Source: Planococcus sp. (in: firmicutes) (GTDB lineage Bacteria; Bacillota; Bacilli; Bacillales_A; Planococcaceae). Taken from it: a stretch of DNA of 9,582 nucleotides. The DNA lies in contig JASLAI010000099.1 of the NCBI GenBank assembly GCA_030147225.1, forward strand, positions 1-9,582. The letters run 5' to 3'. The notes beneath the pieces were generated by a model. The model made no database searches. It was not told the DNA's origin and was given only the letters and a program-made list of their open reading frames with translations. Each line of letters opens with the position of its first letter. Positions within the stretch are counted from its first letter, which is position 1. Below are positions 1-6,093 of the stretch, in pieces. Both the position numbers and the translations under genes were made by a program.

Positions 1-72
1 AAAGAATGAAAGGGTGGCAGTAAATGGGAGCAGAAAGATATCACAATGAATTTCATTATGGAGAGGACATGC

Positions 73-537
73 ATGGATTTAAAAGAGGGACTGCCGTTTC
101 AGAATGATGATATGATCGAGCAGCACCCTTTTTTGAACAAAATCTATCCATATGCCCTCAATACCATCCATCTCGTGACTTATTGCGAGAACAATACGGT
201 TTCATTGCTGTCCGGTAGTCTAGAAATCGGAACTGTTGAAAGTGTTACTGGATATGCAGATGAAATTGGAGGCATTTCATGTGGATTAGACCATCAAGGG
301 AATTTGAAATCATATGCCTACGATTTAAATACATTGGAAAAAATTGATAAGCATCCGCAAACTCGCTTCGTTTTTGCAGGGAGCAAAATCCCGCATTTCG
401 ATCGACTCAAGTCTTTTGCAATCAATTTACATATCCAAAATAAAATCAATGATGTAGTCTCCTGGAAATTCGCCTTAAATTCGAAGGGGCAGGCCATTTT
501 AATTACTTCTCTGACAGAAAAGGAAAATCTACTTTAA
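73..537 (+). CDS. C-terminal half of a sugar-transfer-associated ATP-grasp protein, probably a non-functional remnant
   Basis: The protein resembles only the distal part of the sugar-transfer-associated ATP-grasp family (Pfam ATP-grasp_7 type), which occurs in capsule and exopolysaccharide loci. Matching stretches, in order, are IEQHPFLNKIYPYALNTI (family: EQHPxLxxxNPxSVNTIRIVT), GGISCGLD, a KHP motif, SKIPHFD (family: xxIPxWD) and a final VSWKFAL...ILI (family: VGWDIAL...VLIEIN). Family members are about twice this length, and the N-terminal ATP-binding half is absent. Several usually invariant positions differ: Arg of NTIR is His, the Asp of GWD is Lys, and the terminal IExN reads ITSL. Start: ATG 73 has GGAGAGG 6 nt upstream. 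An ATG at 46 in the same frame overlaps a TGA in another frame (ATGA), so 46 is a possible coupled start. In-frame sequence upstream is blocked by TGA at 7-9, so the missing half, if it exists, lies outside the window in another frame. The family call is from remembered motifs and is moderately sure; loss of function is inferred. Confidence 0.6.
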   Translation: MDLKEGLPFQNDDMIEQHPFLNKIYPYALNTIHLVTYCENNTVSLLSGSLEIGTVESVTGYADEIGGISCGLDHQGNLKSYAYDLNTLEKIDKHPQTRFVFAGSKIPHFDRLKSFAINLHIQNKINDVVSWKFALNSKGQAILITSLTEKENLL

Positions 538-601
538 AGATTTTAAGTTAAATGCGAAGACTTTCAAAATACTGTCTTCTTAATTAAAAATCCATTAGTT
601 G

Positions 602-635
602 GAAAGCCAGGAAAAGGTCAATGTTCCTGGCTTTC
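602..635 (+). terminator. Perfect 12-bp inverted repeat, possible terminator
   Basis: GAAAGCCAGGAA (602-613) pairs perfectly with TTCCTGGCTTTC (624-635) around a 10-nt loop, 65 nt after the preceding stop codon. The sequence after the stem is TGCATAAG, with no T-run, so it is either a weak intrinsic terminator or an RNA-stabilising hairpin. The rest of the 538-789 gap shows a weak GAAGAC/GTCTTC pair (556-579) and no convincing promoter or reading frame. Confidence 0.5.
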
Positions 636-789
636 TGCATAAGCTATTTCAAAAGCTGTAAAGAATCCATTAACGATTTTTTTGATCTTCTCAGCGGACT
701 ATCAGCCAAACGATATTAGCAGTGAAAAGACGGTTGGGCAATCCAAAAGCTTGATTCAGGAAATTGGGAAAAGGGGGATCATCATCACC

Positions 790-2076
790 ATGTTGCAGAA
801 TCTAAAAATAGCAGTAGTGGGGCTGGGGTATGTCGGATTGCCCGTAGCGGTAGCTTTCAACCAAAAATATCCCGTCATCGGCTACGACCTTAGTAAGAAG
901 AGAATACAAGCGCTAATGCTGGGAATGGATAAGACAAATGAAGTAAGCCAGGAGGAACTAAAGCGATCGACTATCGTTTTTACGGCAGATCCATCAGATT
1001 TGAAAGAAGCCGGTTTCATCATCGTTACGGTCCCCGGTTCTATGGACAAAGAAAAGCTGCCAGATTTATCTGCATTGGAACAAGCTAGCAGATGTATCGG
1101 AGAGTACATGAAAAAAGGGGCAGTAGTGGTCTATGAATCAACCGTGGCCCCGGGGATGACAGAAGAGATTTGCATTCCCATACTAGAGAAGTATTCAGGG
1201 TTCGAGAGCGGCAAGGAATTTTTTGTCGGCTATTCGCCTGCAAGGATTCTTCCGGGGGACAAAAAAAACAGCTTCACAAAAATGAAAAAAGTGGTTGCAG
1301 GACAAAACAAGGAAGTCACAGAATTTCTGGCACTTGTTTATGGCAGTGTCGTTGCTGGAGGAATTTATGAAGCGCCCTCCATTCGTGTTGCCGAAACAGC
1401 GAAGCTGGTTGAGAACATTCAACGGGACATAAACATGGCGTTGGTTAATGAGTTGGCCCTAATTTGCGAGCGTTTAAAAATCGATACACAGGAAGTATTG
1501 GAAACAGCAGGAAGCAAACGCGATTTCATCAAAGCGTTTCCGGATTTAGTCGGGGGAGAAGGAATTGAATTGGCGTCCTTTTATTTGGCCAACAAGTCAG
1601 AGATGGTCGGCCATAGCTCTGAAGTGATTTTGTCAGGGCGCAATATCAATAATGGCATGGGTAGATTTATAGCGCAGTCCCTGATCAAAAAAATGATCCA
1701 GGATAAGATCAGTTTACCAGATGGACGCGTCACTGTTTTGGGGCTCTCCTTTAAAGAAGATGTCCCAGATCTTCGCAATTCAAAAGTGGTTGATATTATA
1801 CACGAGCTGAAGGAGTTTGGCATTGAAGTCCAGTTGGCAGATCCTTATGCTTCTGTGGAAGAGGCAAAACGCTATTACGACTTGAACGTCCAAGCCCACC
1901 AACAGTTGAAGCCAGCACATGCAGTCATTCTTGCAGTTCCGCATAAATCTTATAAAGAGGCAGGATGGAAGCAGTTTGAAAGCTTGTTAATTGGCCAGCA
2001 AGGGATTGTCTTCGATATAAAAGGTGCTCTCGATGCAACAAAAAAACCGGAAAATATCCAATTATGGCGTTTGTAA
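790..2076 (+). CDS. UDP-sugar dehydrogenase homologue (WbpO/TviB-like) lacking key catalytic residues
   Basis: This is a nucleotide-sugar dehydrogenase family protein of 428 aa, the usual length. Active members oxidise UDP-hexoses such as UDP-GalNAc or UDP-ManNAc to uronic acids for capsule or teichuronic-type polymers. The N-terminal NAD-binding fold has VVGLGYVGLP (residues 8-17), then YESTVAPGMTEE and YSPARILPGD. The central helix holds ENIQRDINMALVNEL with Lys205 and Asn209, and the UDP-binding C-terminal domain has LSFKEDVPDLRNS. The layout fits the UDP-GalNAc/GalNAcA dehydrogenase branch best. Oddity: where the family has GGHCIxxDP, this protein reads GGEGIELAS. The nucleophilic Cys is therefore Gly258 and the conserved Asp four residues later is Ala262. 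The Glu of SPER is also changed, to Ala151. The frame is intact throughout. Start: ATG 790 directly precedes the Rossmann strand and has AAGGGGG 12 nt upstream; a longer frame from TTG 682 has no ribosome binding site and no family-like sequence. Family membership is certain; catalytic activity is doubtful. Confidence 0.88.
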   Translation: MLQNLKIAVVGLGYVGLPVAVAFNQKYPVIGYDLSKKRIQALMLGMDKTNEVSQEELKRSTIVFTADPSDLKEAGFIIVTVPGSMDKEKLPDLSALEQASRCIGEYMKKGAVVVYESTVAPGMTEEICIPILEKYSGFESGKEFFVGYSPARILPGDKKNSFTKMKKVVAGQNKEVTEFLALVYGSVVAGGIYEAPSIRVAETAKLVENIQRDINMALVNELALICERLKIDTQEVLETAGSKRDFIKAFPDLVGGEGIELASFYLANKSEMVGHSSEVILSGRNINNGMGRFIAQSLIKKMIQDKISLPDGRVTVLGLSFKEDVPDLRNSKVVDIIHELKEFGIEVQLADPYASVEEAKRYYDLNVQAHQQLKPAHAVILAVPHKSYKEAGWKQFESLLIGQQGIVFDIKGALDATKKPENIQLWRL

Positions 2077-2120
2077 CAGACGGAAAGCGAAAGTTTCTAT
2101 TTCGTTAAACACAGGAATCT

Positions 2121-2151
2121 AACCTATCTGCCTCTAGCAGATAGGTTTTTT
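2121..2151 (+). terminator. Rho-independent terminator after the dehydrogenase homologue
   Basis: AACCTATCTGC (2121-2131) pairs perfectly over 11 bp with GCAGATAGGTT (2137-2147) around loop CTCTA, and runs into a T-tract ending at 2151. It lies 45 nt after the stop at 2076 and ends that transcription unit. Confidence 0.92.
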
Positions 2152-2226
2152 CGATCAGGTAAGATGCCGATAGTCAGTGAGTTGCGAACGATGAAAATGA
2201 AACTGGTGGGGATGTTTGATTGAATT

Positions 2227-2252
2227 GTTATTTTAAAGTGGCGGGAGGGTAT
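2227..2252 (+). promoter_or_regulatory. Weak candidate sigma-B-like promoter
   Basis: Within the 2152-2284 gap, GTTATT (2227-2232) and GGGTAT (2247-2252) are 14 nt apart. The general-stress sigma-B consensus of Bacillales is GTTTAA and GGGTAT. The -10 element is exact, but the -35 matches only at its first three bases, so this is a suggestion. I saw no better sigma-A promoter in this gap. Confidence 0.22.
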
Positions 2253-2284
2253 GGAAAAGTATAGAACTTAAGGAGGGCGAAGTT

Positions 2285-2614
2285 ATGGAGATTGTAGCAA
2301 AGAGAGATTTACTGAAAGATCGTTACGGGAATTATTATATCGTGTCTAATGCTTCCAAGAAGTCGTTGACGATTGTCAATGCGGCCATGTATCATGCATT
2401 CAACCAAACATTGAACGAAGAGCTGGTGGCTAAGGTAAAAGCAAAATATCCGAACGACGTCGCCTGCGGAAAGTATTTTGCCGACTTGGTCCATGAACAA
2501 GTGGAACAAATGGACAGTTCCGAAAACCCTGGTAAAATCTACGACATTGAAGAAGTAAAAAAAGAGTATGATCTTCACATGAAGCCACTTTACGACGATT
2601 CATTCCATCTATAA
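2285..2614 (+). CDS. Hypothetical protein, 109 aa
   Basis: I do not recognise this protein. It is small, apparently cytosolic, and rich in Lys, Asp, Glu and Tyr, with no signal peptide or membrane segment. The N-terminal third (KRDLLKDRYGNYYIVSNAS) looks like short beta-strands. The middle (LNEELVAKVKAKYPNDV and KYFADLVHEQVEQM) looks helical and could be a small alpha-beta domain. It has one cysteine and no recognisable catalytic or metal-binding motif. The start is well supported, with AGGAGGG (2271-2277) 7 nt before the ATG. It lies between a terminator (2121-2151) and a lipoprotein gene 78 nt downstream, so the two may share a transcript. That it is a real gene is likely from the ribosome binding site and uninterrupted frame; function is unknown. 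Confidence 0.72.
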   Translation: MEIVAKRDLLKDRYGNYYIVSNASKKSLTIVNAAMYHAFNQTLNEELVAKVKAKYPNDVACGKYFADLVHEQVEQMDSSENPGKIYDIEEVKKEYDLHMKPLYDDSFHL

Positions 2615-2692
2615 GGGGTGGAACGTGTATCACTTGATTACGGGCTGGTTAATAGACCGATTATGCCACTTCTTCAGTAGAGGAGGATAAAT

Positions 2693-3367
2693 ATGCCCAG
2701 ACTCATTATATGCAGTTTAGCGCTGATACTAGTGATGGGAGCTTGCGGCAATGAAGATCCGGAAGTGCAGATCCCACCAGGTTCGGACACCAATGTGACG
2801 GCTGATGATCCAGAGCGTGCAGAAGAGGCAGTCGATGAACCAGCGAATGTGGATCCATACAGCTATTTTATGCCGGACGGTTCTAGAGCCACATTTCTTG
2901 GTGAAGGCAATGAATATGCGAGTTTTACGCTTCGAACAGTTTATCTGGAGGGGGAGCATGTAGCTGTCTATGAAGACAATGGTGGAACGGTAATGTTAAA
3001 AATCTATAGGCTGAACGAAGAGACAATTGACCTAGTAATGGAGCAAGGCGAGTTTTACGAGGATTACAGTGCTGCAGCAGAAGAACTTGAAGCATTAGAG
3101 CCGATTCGGACATATTTGAGGTTTCCATTGGAAATCGGTACTGACATTGGAGAACGGACAGTTATCGAAACAGATGCAATAGTTGAGACCCCTTTTAAAG
3201 ATTTCGAGCAAGTGACAGTTCTCGAAAGTGAAGGCGAAGAAGGTTCCATAATCAAAATGTATTTTGCTGAAGGGTATGGCGAGGTGAAGCGCGAATTCCG
3301 GATGCAGGAAGAAGAGCAAGAGGAATTCGTGGTGACGTCCGTATTGGAAAAAGTTGAAATGGAATAA
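2693..3367 (+). CDS. Acidic lipoprotein of unknown function, 224 aa
   Basis: This is an exported, membrane-anchored lipoprotein. The N-terminus has a basic residue (Arg3), a hydrophobic core, and the lipobox VMGAC with Cys18 as the lipidated residue after signal peptidase II cleavage. A Pro/Asp/Glu-rich linker follows (about residues 20-55). The remainder looks beta-rich, with GEGNEYASF and EDNGGTVMLKIYR in the middle, then FKDFEQVTVLESEGEEG and MYFAEGYGEVKREF near the C-terminus. From memory, such GEGNEYASF and 'YYA-G-GxVK' patterns recur in uncharacterised lipoproteins of Bacillales; this is not a functional assignment. The protein is strongly acidic. AGGAGG (2681-2686) lies 6 nt before the ATG. 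It may be co-transcribed with the small gene 78 nt upstream, and a strong terminator follows. The lipoprotein call is firm; its role is unknown. Confidence 0.82.
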   Translation: MPRLIICSLALILVMGACGNEDPEVQIPPGSDTNVTADDPERAEEAVDEPANVDPYSYFMPDGSRATFLGEGNEYASFTLRTVYLEGEHVAVYEDNGGTVMLKIYRLNEETIDLVMEQGEFYEDYSAAAEELEALEPIRTYLRFPLEIGTDIGERTVIETDAIVETPFKDFEQVTVLESEGEEGSIIKMYFAEGYGEVKREFRMQEEEQEEFVVTSVLEKVEME

Positions 3368-3388
3368 GCTGATCGTCAGCGAAGAAAA

Positions 3389-3417
3389 CCTGCCATAGAA
3401 ATAGGCAGGCTTTTTTT
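3389..3417 (+). terminator. Rho-independent terminator after the lipoprotein gene
   Basis: CCTGCC (3389-3394) pairs with GGCAGG (3404-3409) around a 9-nt A-rich loop and is followed by C and seven Ts (3411-3417). It starts 22 nt after the stop at 3367 and separates the lipoprotein gene from the downstream regulator. Confidence 0.88.
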
Positions 3418-3436
3418 GAGCAAAAACAACGGATGT

Positions 3437-3466
3437 CAGACAGTGGGATTTAGTGTAAGCTAGAAT
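3437..3466 (+). promoter_or_regulatory. Possible sigma-A promoter for the LacI-family gene
   Basis: TAGAAT (3461-3466) matches the -10 consensus at five of six bases. CAGACA (3437-3442), 18 nt upstream, matches the last four bases of TTGACA. The position, between a terminator and the regulator start at 3496, is right. No clear operator-like palindrome is seen here, so autoregulation is not evident. Confidence 0.35.
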
Positions 3467-3495
3467 TCAAGAATAGTGGAAAAGGATTGAACCGA

Positions 3496-4482
3496 ATGAA
3501 ACCTACAATTAATGCGAAGGATGTTGCGAAGCTGGCAGGTGTTTCGCAATCCTCTGTCTCCAGAGTTTATTTTGAAGGAGCCAAAGTTTCGGAACGAACA
3601 CGCAAAAAGGTATTGGCCGCAGCTGAAGAGTTGGGCTATCGGCCCAATGAATTTGCCAGAAGCCTGATCACGAGCCGGACGAAAATTATTGGATTGGTAA
3701 TGAAAGGCGTAGAAAACCCTTTTTATCCCCAAGTACTGACGCAATTCACCGCTTCGGTAAAAAAACGGGGATACAGCGTATTGTTCGTTCATACCAATAA
3801 CGATGAAATTCAAGAAGAGGATGTCGAAACTTTATTGAATTACAATGTTGCAGGTGTCGTCATTACAGATGCCACCATGTCGTTGGCTGTAGCAGAAAGC
3901 TTTAAGATCAATCGTATTCCTTTAGTCTTTTTCAATCGCAAATTAAACCTTTCTGATTTCTATTCGGTATGCTGCGACAACTTGAATGCCGGGCGTGCAA
4001 TCGCTGAATACTTAATTGCGGAAGGTTCAACTGATATGGCCTACATCTCCGGGAATGAAAACACCTCAACCAGTCTGGAGCGTGAAAAAGGTTTTAGTGA
4101 AGTGTTGGAGCGTCATAACTTGAGTTACTCGAAGCATATTTCAAATTATACTTATGAGGGCGGGTATGCTACAGCACTTTCCATAATTGAGAGTGGAAAA
4201 CTGCCTTCTGCTTTATTTGTAGCAAATGACATTATGGCATTGGGTGTTTTAGATGCCCTTCGGAAAAAGGCAATTCGAGTACCGGAACAGGTCAAAGTCG
4301 TTGGCTTTGACAATATCGATATGGCATCATGGCCTGCTTATGAACTGACGACATGGGAACAGCCGATTGAAAGAATGGTTGAAGAAACAGTAAATTATTT
4401 ATTGACAGAAATTGCTGAATATACAGGAACCGCCAAGGTTTTGGAAGTGGAAGGCACATTTATTAAGCGAAATACGACTTAA
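3496..4482 (+). CDS. LacI/GalR-family transcriptional regulator, likely local repressor
   Basis: This 328-aa DNA-binding regulator has the usual family length. The N-terminal helix-turn-helix reads AKDVAKLAGVSQSSVSRV (about residues 7-24). The hinge helix ARSL follows, with Leu57 at the position that inserts into the centre of the operator. The effector-binding, periplasmic-binding-protein-like core then starts at KIIGLVM. Core hallmarks include ENPFYPQVL, VVITDAT, RIPLVFFNR, a region around CDNLNAGRAIAEYL, and the C-terminal PSALFVANDIMALGVLDAL and VVGFDNIDMAS. ATG 3496 is preferred over TTG 3487: AAAGG lies 10 nt upstream and the protein then begins MKPTIN, typical of the family. The gene ends with tandem stop codons, and a promoter with a CG-centred palindrome lies 50-70 nt downstream, before the dehydrogenase gene. 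This arrangement suggests a repressor of the following operon, relieved by its substrate or an intermediate. The ligand cannot be told from sequence. Confidence 0.92.
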   Translation: MKPTINAKDVAKLAGVSQSSVSRVYFEGAKVSERTRKKVLAAAEELGYRPNEFARSLITSRTKIIGLVMKGVENPFYPQVLTQFTASVKKRGYSVLFVHTNNDEIQEEDVETLLNYNVAGVVITDATMSLAVAESFKINRIPLVFFNRKLNLSDFYSVCCDNLNAGRAIAEYLIAEGSTDMAYISGNENTSTSLEREKGFSEVLERHNLSYSKHISNYTYEGGYATALSIIESGKLPSALFVANDIMALGVLDALRKKAIRVPEQVKVVGFDNIDMASWPAYELTTWEQPIERMVEETVNYLLTEIAEYTGTAKVLEVEGTFIKRNTT

Positions 4483-4488
4483 TAAGTG

Positions 4489-4517
4489 TTGACTTTCACG
4501 AAATATTCGCATATTCT
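4489..4517 (+). promoter_or_regulatory. Promoter of the dehydrogenase-permease operon
   Basis: TTGACT (4489-4494; five of six bases) and TATTCT (4512-4517; four of six) are separated by 17 nt. They lie just after the regulator stop and about 55 nt before the start at 4574. The expected transcription start near 4523-4526 falls immediately before the palindrome at 4532-4551. Confidence 0.55.
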
Positions 4518-4531
4518 CTAAATAGTTTCAC

Positions 4532-4551
4532 TTTTGCATACGTATTCAAAA
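4532..4551. promoter_or_regulatory. Probable LacI-family operator, CG-centred 20-bp palindrome
   Basis: TTTTGCATAC | GTATTCAAAA: the two 10-nt halves are reverse complements except at one position per half (C4537 against T4546). The symmetry axis falls between C4541 and G4542. A central CG, into which the hinge-helix leucine inserts, is typical of LacI/GalR operators. It sits just downstream of the proposed -10 element, so bound repressor would block initiation or early elongation. It differs from the CcpA consensus at several positions, which favours the neighbouring regulator over global catabolite control. Confidence 0.65.
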
Positions 4552-4573
4552 TAACGAAATGGAGGAATCGAAT

Positions 4574-5851
4574 ATGATGAAAGTCTTAAAAGCAGGTAAA
4601 TCTCAGGAAGAAGTAAGCGCTAACGATTCAAAGGTTTCGAGCATTGTAGCTGAAGCATTAAAAAATGTAGAAGAACGCGGCGATCAGGCAGTACGTGAAC
4701 TTTCGGAGAAATTCGATAAATGGGCACCTGAGTCTTTTCGATTATCAAGAGAACAGATAAATGAAATCGTTTCCAAAGTTCCTGTTAATGTTATTGATGA
4801 CATTAAATTTGCTCAAAAGAATATCCGTGAGTTTGCGGAAGCACAGTTAGCTTCAATGCATGAAATCGAAGTCGAAAATATCCCGGGCGTCATTCTCGGC
4901 CACAAGAATATTCCAGTCAACAGCGTTGGATGCTATATTCCGGGTGGACGCTATCCGATGGTCGCTTCAGCGCACATGAGTGTCTTAACTGCCAAAGTTG
5001 CCGGGGTTAAACGTGTAATCGCTTGCACACCGCCGATCAACGGAGAAATTCCGAATGCAACAATTGCGGCGATGGCACTTGCTGGAGCTGATGAAATTTA
5101 TTTGCTGGGTGGAATTCAGGCCATGGCGGCTATGGCGATTGGAACCGAAACAATTGAATCGGTTGATATGATCGTTGGACCGGGAAATGCCTTTGTTGCT
5201 GAAGCGAAACGCCAATTGTATGGTCGTGTTGGCATAGATTTATTCGCCGGACCTACCGAAACCTTAGTTGTTGCAGATCATACAGCAGATGCGGAAATGA
5301 TTGCGACAGATTTGTTGGGACAAGGTGAACATGGACCGACTTCCCCTGGTGCTTTGATCACAACTTCAGAAGAACTGGCAAATGAGACAGTGAAAGAAAT
5401 TGAACGACAACTGAAGACATTGCCGACAGCAGATGTCGCAAGTGTTTCCTGGGAAGATTATGGACAAATCCTCTTGGTCGATTCAATAGAGGAAGCTCGT
5501 GTCGAAGCGGATCGCTTGGCATTTGAACATGTTGAAATTCTGACAGAAAACCCAGATTATTTCCTGGAAAATATGACAAACTACGGCTGCCTATTCCTCG
5601 GACCAGAAACGAATGTAGCGTACGGCGATAAAGTGATTGGAACCAACCATACCTTGCCGACAAAAGGAGCAGCGCGTTATACCGGCGGCTTATGGGTGGG
5701 CAAATTCATCAAAACGGTTACTTATCAAAAAGTGACACCGGAAGCGAGTGCCTACATCGGAGAATATGCAGCGCGTTTATGCCAACTAGAAAATTTTGCA
5801 GGACACGCAGAACAGGCGCTTCTCCGAGTCAGAAGATACGGCAATAAATAA
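4574..5851 (+). CDS. Histidinol dehydrogenase-family enzyme, HpsN (sulfopropanediol dehydrogenase)-like paralogue
   Basis: This 425-aa NAD-dependent zinc enzyme of the HisD superfamily would oxidise a primary alcohol via an aldehyde to a carboxylate. All classical active-site residues are visible. The zinc ligands are Gln250 and His253 (GQGEHGP), Asp352 (YGDKVIG) and His411 (AGHAEQ). The acid/base pair is Glu318-His319 (FEHV), with His359 (GTNH) and Glu406 also present. The subfamily signatures [37 protein letters not shown] and the ending LLRVRRYG fit the HisD paralogues that include HpsN, which oxidises 2,3-dihydroxypropane-1-sulfonate to sulfolactate. True biosynthetic HisD differs there. 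The gene also lacks his neighbours and sits with a LacI regulator, a permease and two other dehydrogenases. Start ATG 4574 has TGGAGGA 8 nt upstream; the in-frame ATG 4559 has none and lies over that site. A role in catabolism is likely. DHPS is only one candidate substrate. Confidence 0.85.
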   Translation: MMKVLKAGKSQEEVSANDSKVSSIVAEALKNVEERGDQAVRELSEKFDKWAPESFRLSREQINEIVSKVPVNVIDDIKFAQKNIREFAEAQLASMHEIEVENIPGVILGHKNIPVNSVGCYIPGGRYPMVASAHMSVLTAKVAGVKRVIACTPPINGEIPNATIAAMALAGADEIYLLGGIQAMAAMAIGTETIESVDMIVGPGNAFVAEAKRQLYGRVGIDLFAGPTETLVVADHTADAEMIATDLLGQGEHGPTSPGALITTSEELANETVKEIERQLKTLPTADVASVSWEDYGQILLVDSIEEARVEADRLAFEHVEILTENPDYFLENMTNYGCLFLGPETNVAYGDKVIGTNHTLPTKGAARYTGGLWVGKFIKTVTYQKVTPEASAYIGEYAARLCQLENFAGHAEQALLRVRRYGNK

Positions 5852-6093
5852 ACAGAATAAACGGCATTGAAGAAATGCTTGCATAATAGTAACGAGAACT
5901 GGATCCGAAAAAGTTGTTACAGACCCATGCTACCCACTAGCAGGACTATAAATGCCTTAGGCTATTTCTTTGCAGCAAAGCTAACGAGAAGATGCAGGAG
6001 TGATTGGTTTTCGAAGCGGATTTACGTAGTATCCACAATAAAAAAATCATTAAAAATAATTAGTCCATTTATATAACTTTAGGGGTAGGGGGA
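5852..6093 (+). other. 242-nt gene-free spacer inside the operon, possible leader or internal promoter
   Basis: I see no supported gene here. A 69-codon frame (5867-6076) starts with TTG without a ribosome binding site and has no recognisable motif. Structural hints are GTAAC (from about 5889) against GTTAC (about 5917), a pyrimidine-purine near-palindrome CTTTGCAGCAAAG (about 5968-5980) flanked by TTAG and CTAA, and an AT-rich tract (6031-6078) containing TATATAAC. That tract could be a -10 region for a separate permease transcript, but no good -35 is visible. Spacers elsewhere in this operon are -4 to 82 nt, so this one is unusually long. Confidence 0.35.

Noticed and set aside
24..107. 27-codon frame starting at TAAATG with AGGGTGG upstream
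   Set aside because: The start signal is good, but the frame stops after 27 codons and the peptide is unfamiliar. It may reflect a frameshifted start, but this cannot be judged without upstream sequence.
682..789. N-terminal extension of the UDP-sugar dehydrogenase homologue from TTG 682
   Set aside because: No ribosome binding site, and the 36 extra residues do not resemble the family, which starts just before the GLGYVGLP strand.
4574..5851. Biosynthetic histidinol dehydrogenase (hisD)
   Set aside because: Catalytic residues match the superfamily, but the subfamily signatures and the regulator/permease/dehydrogenase neighbourhood point to a catabolic paralogue. A second hisD elsewhere would be decisive.
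5867..6076. 69-codon + strand frame between the HisD-like and permease genes
   Set aside because: It starts at TTG without a ribosome binding site, shows no recognisable motif, and ends in a Lys/Ile-rich tail from AT-rich DNA; more likely non-coding.
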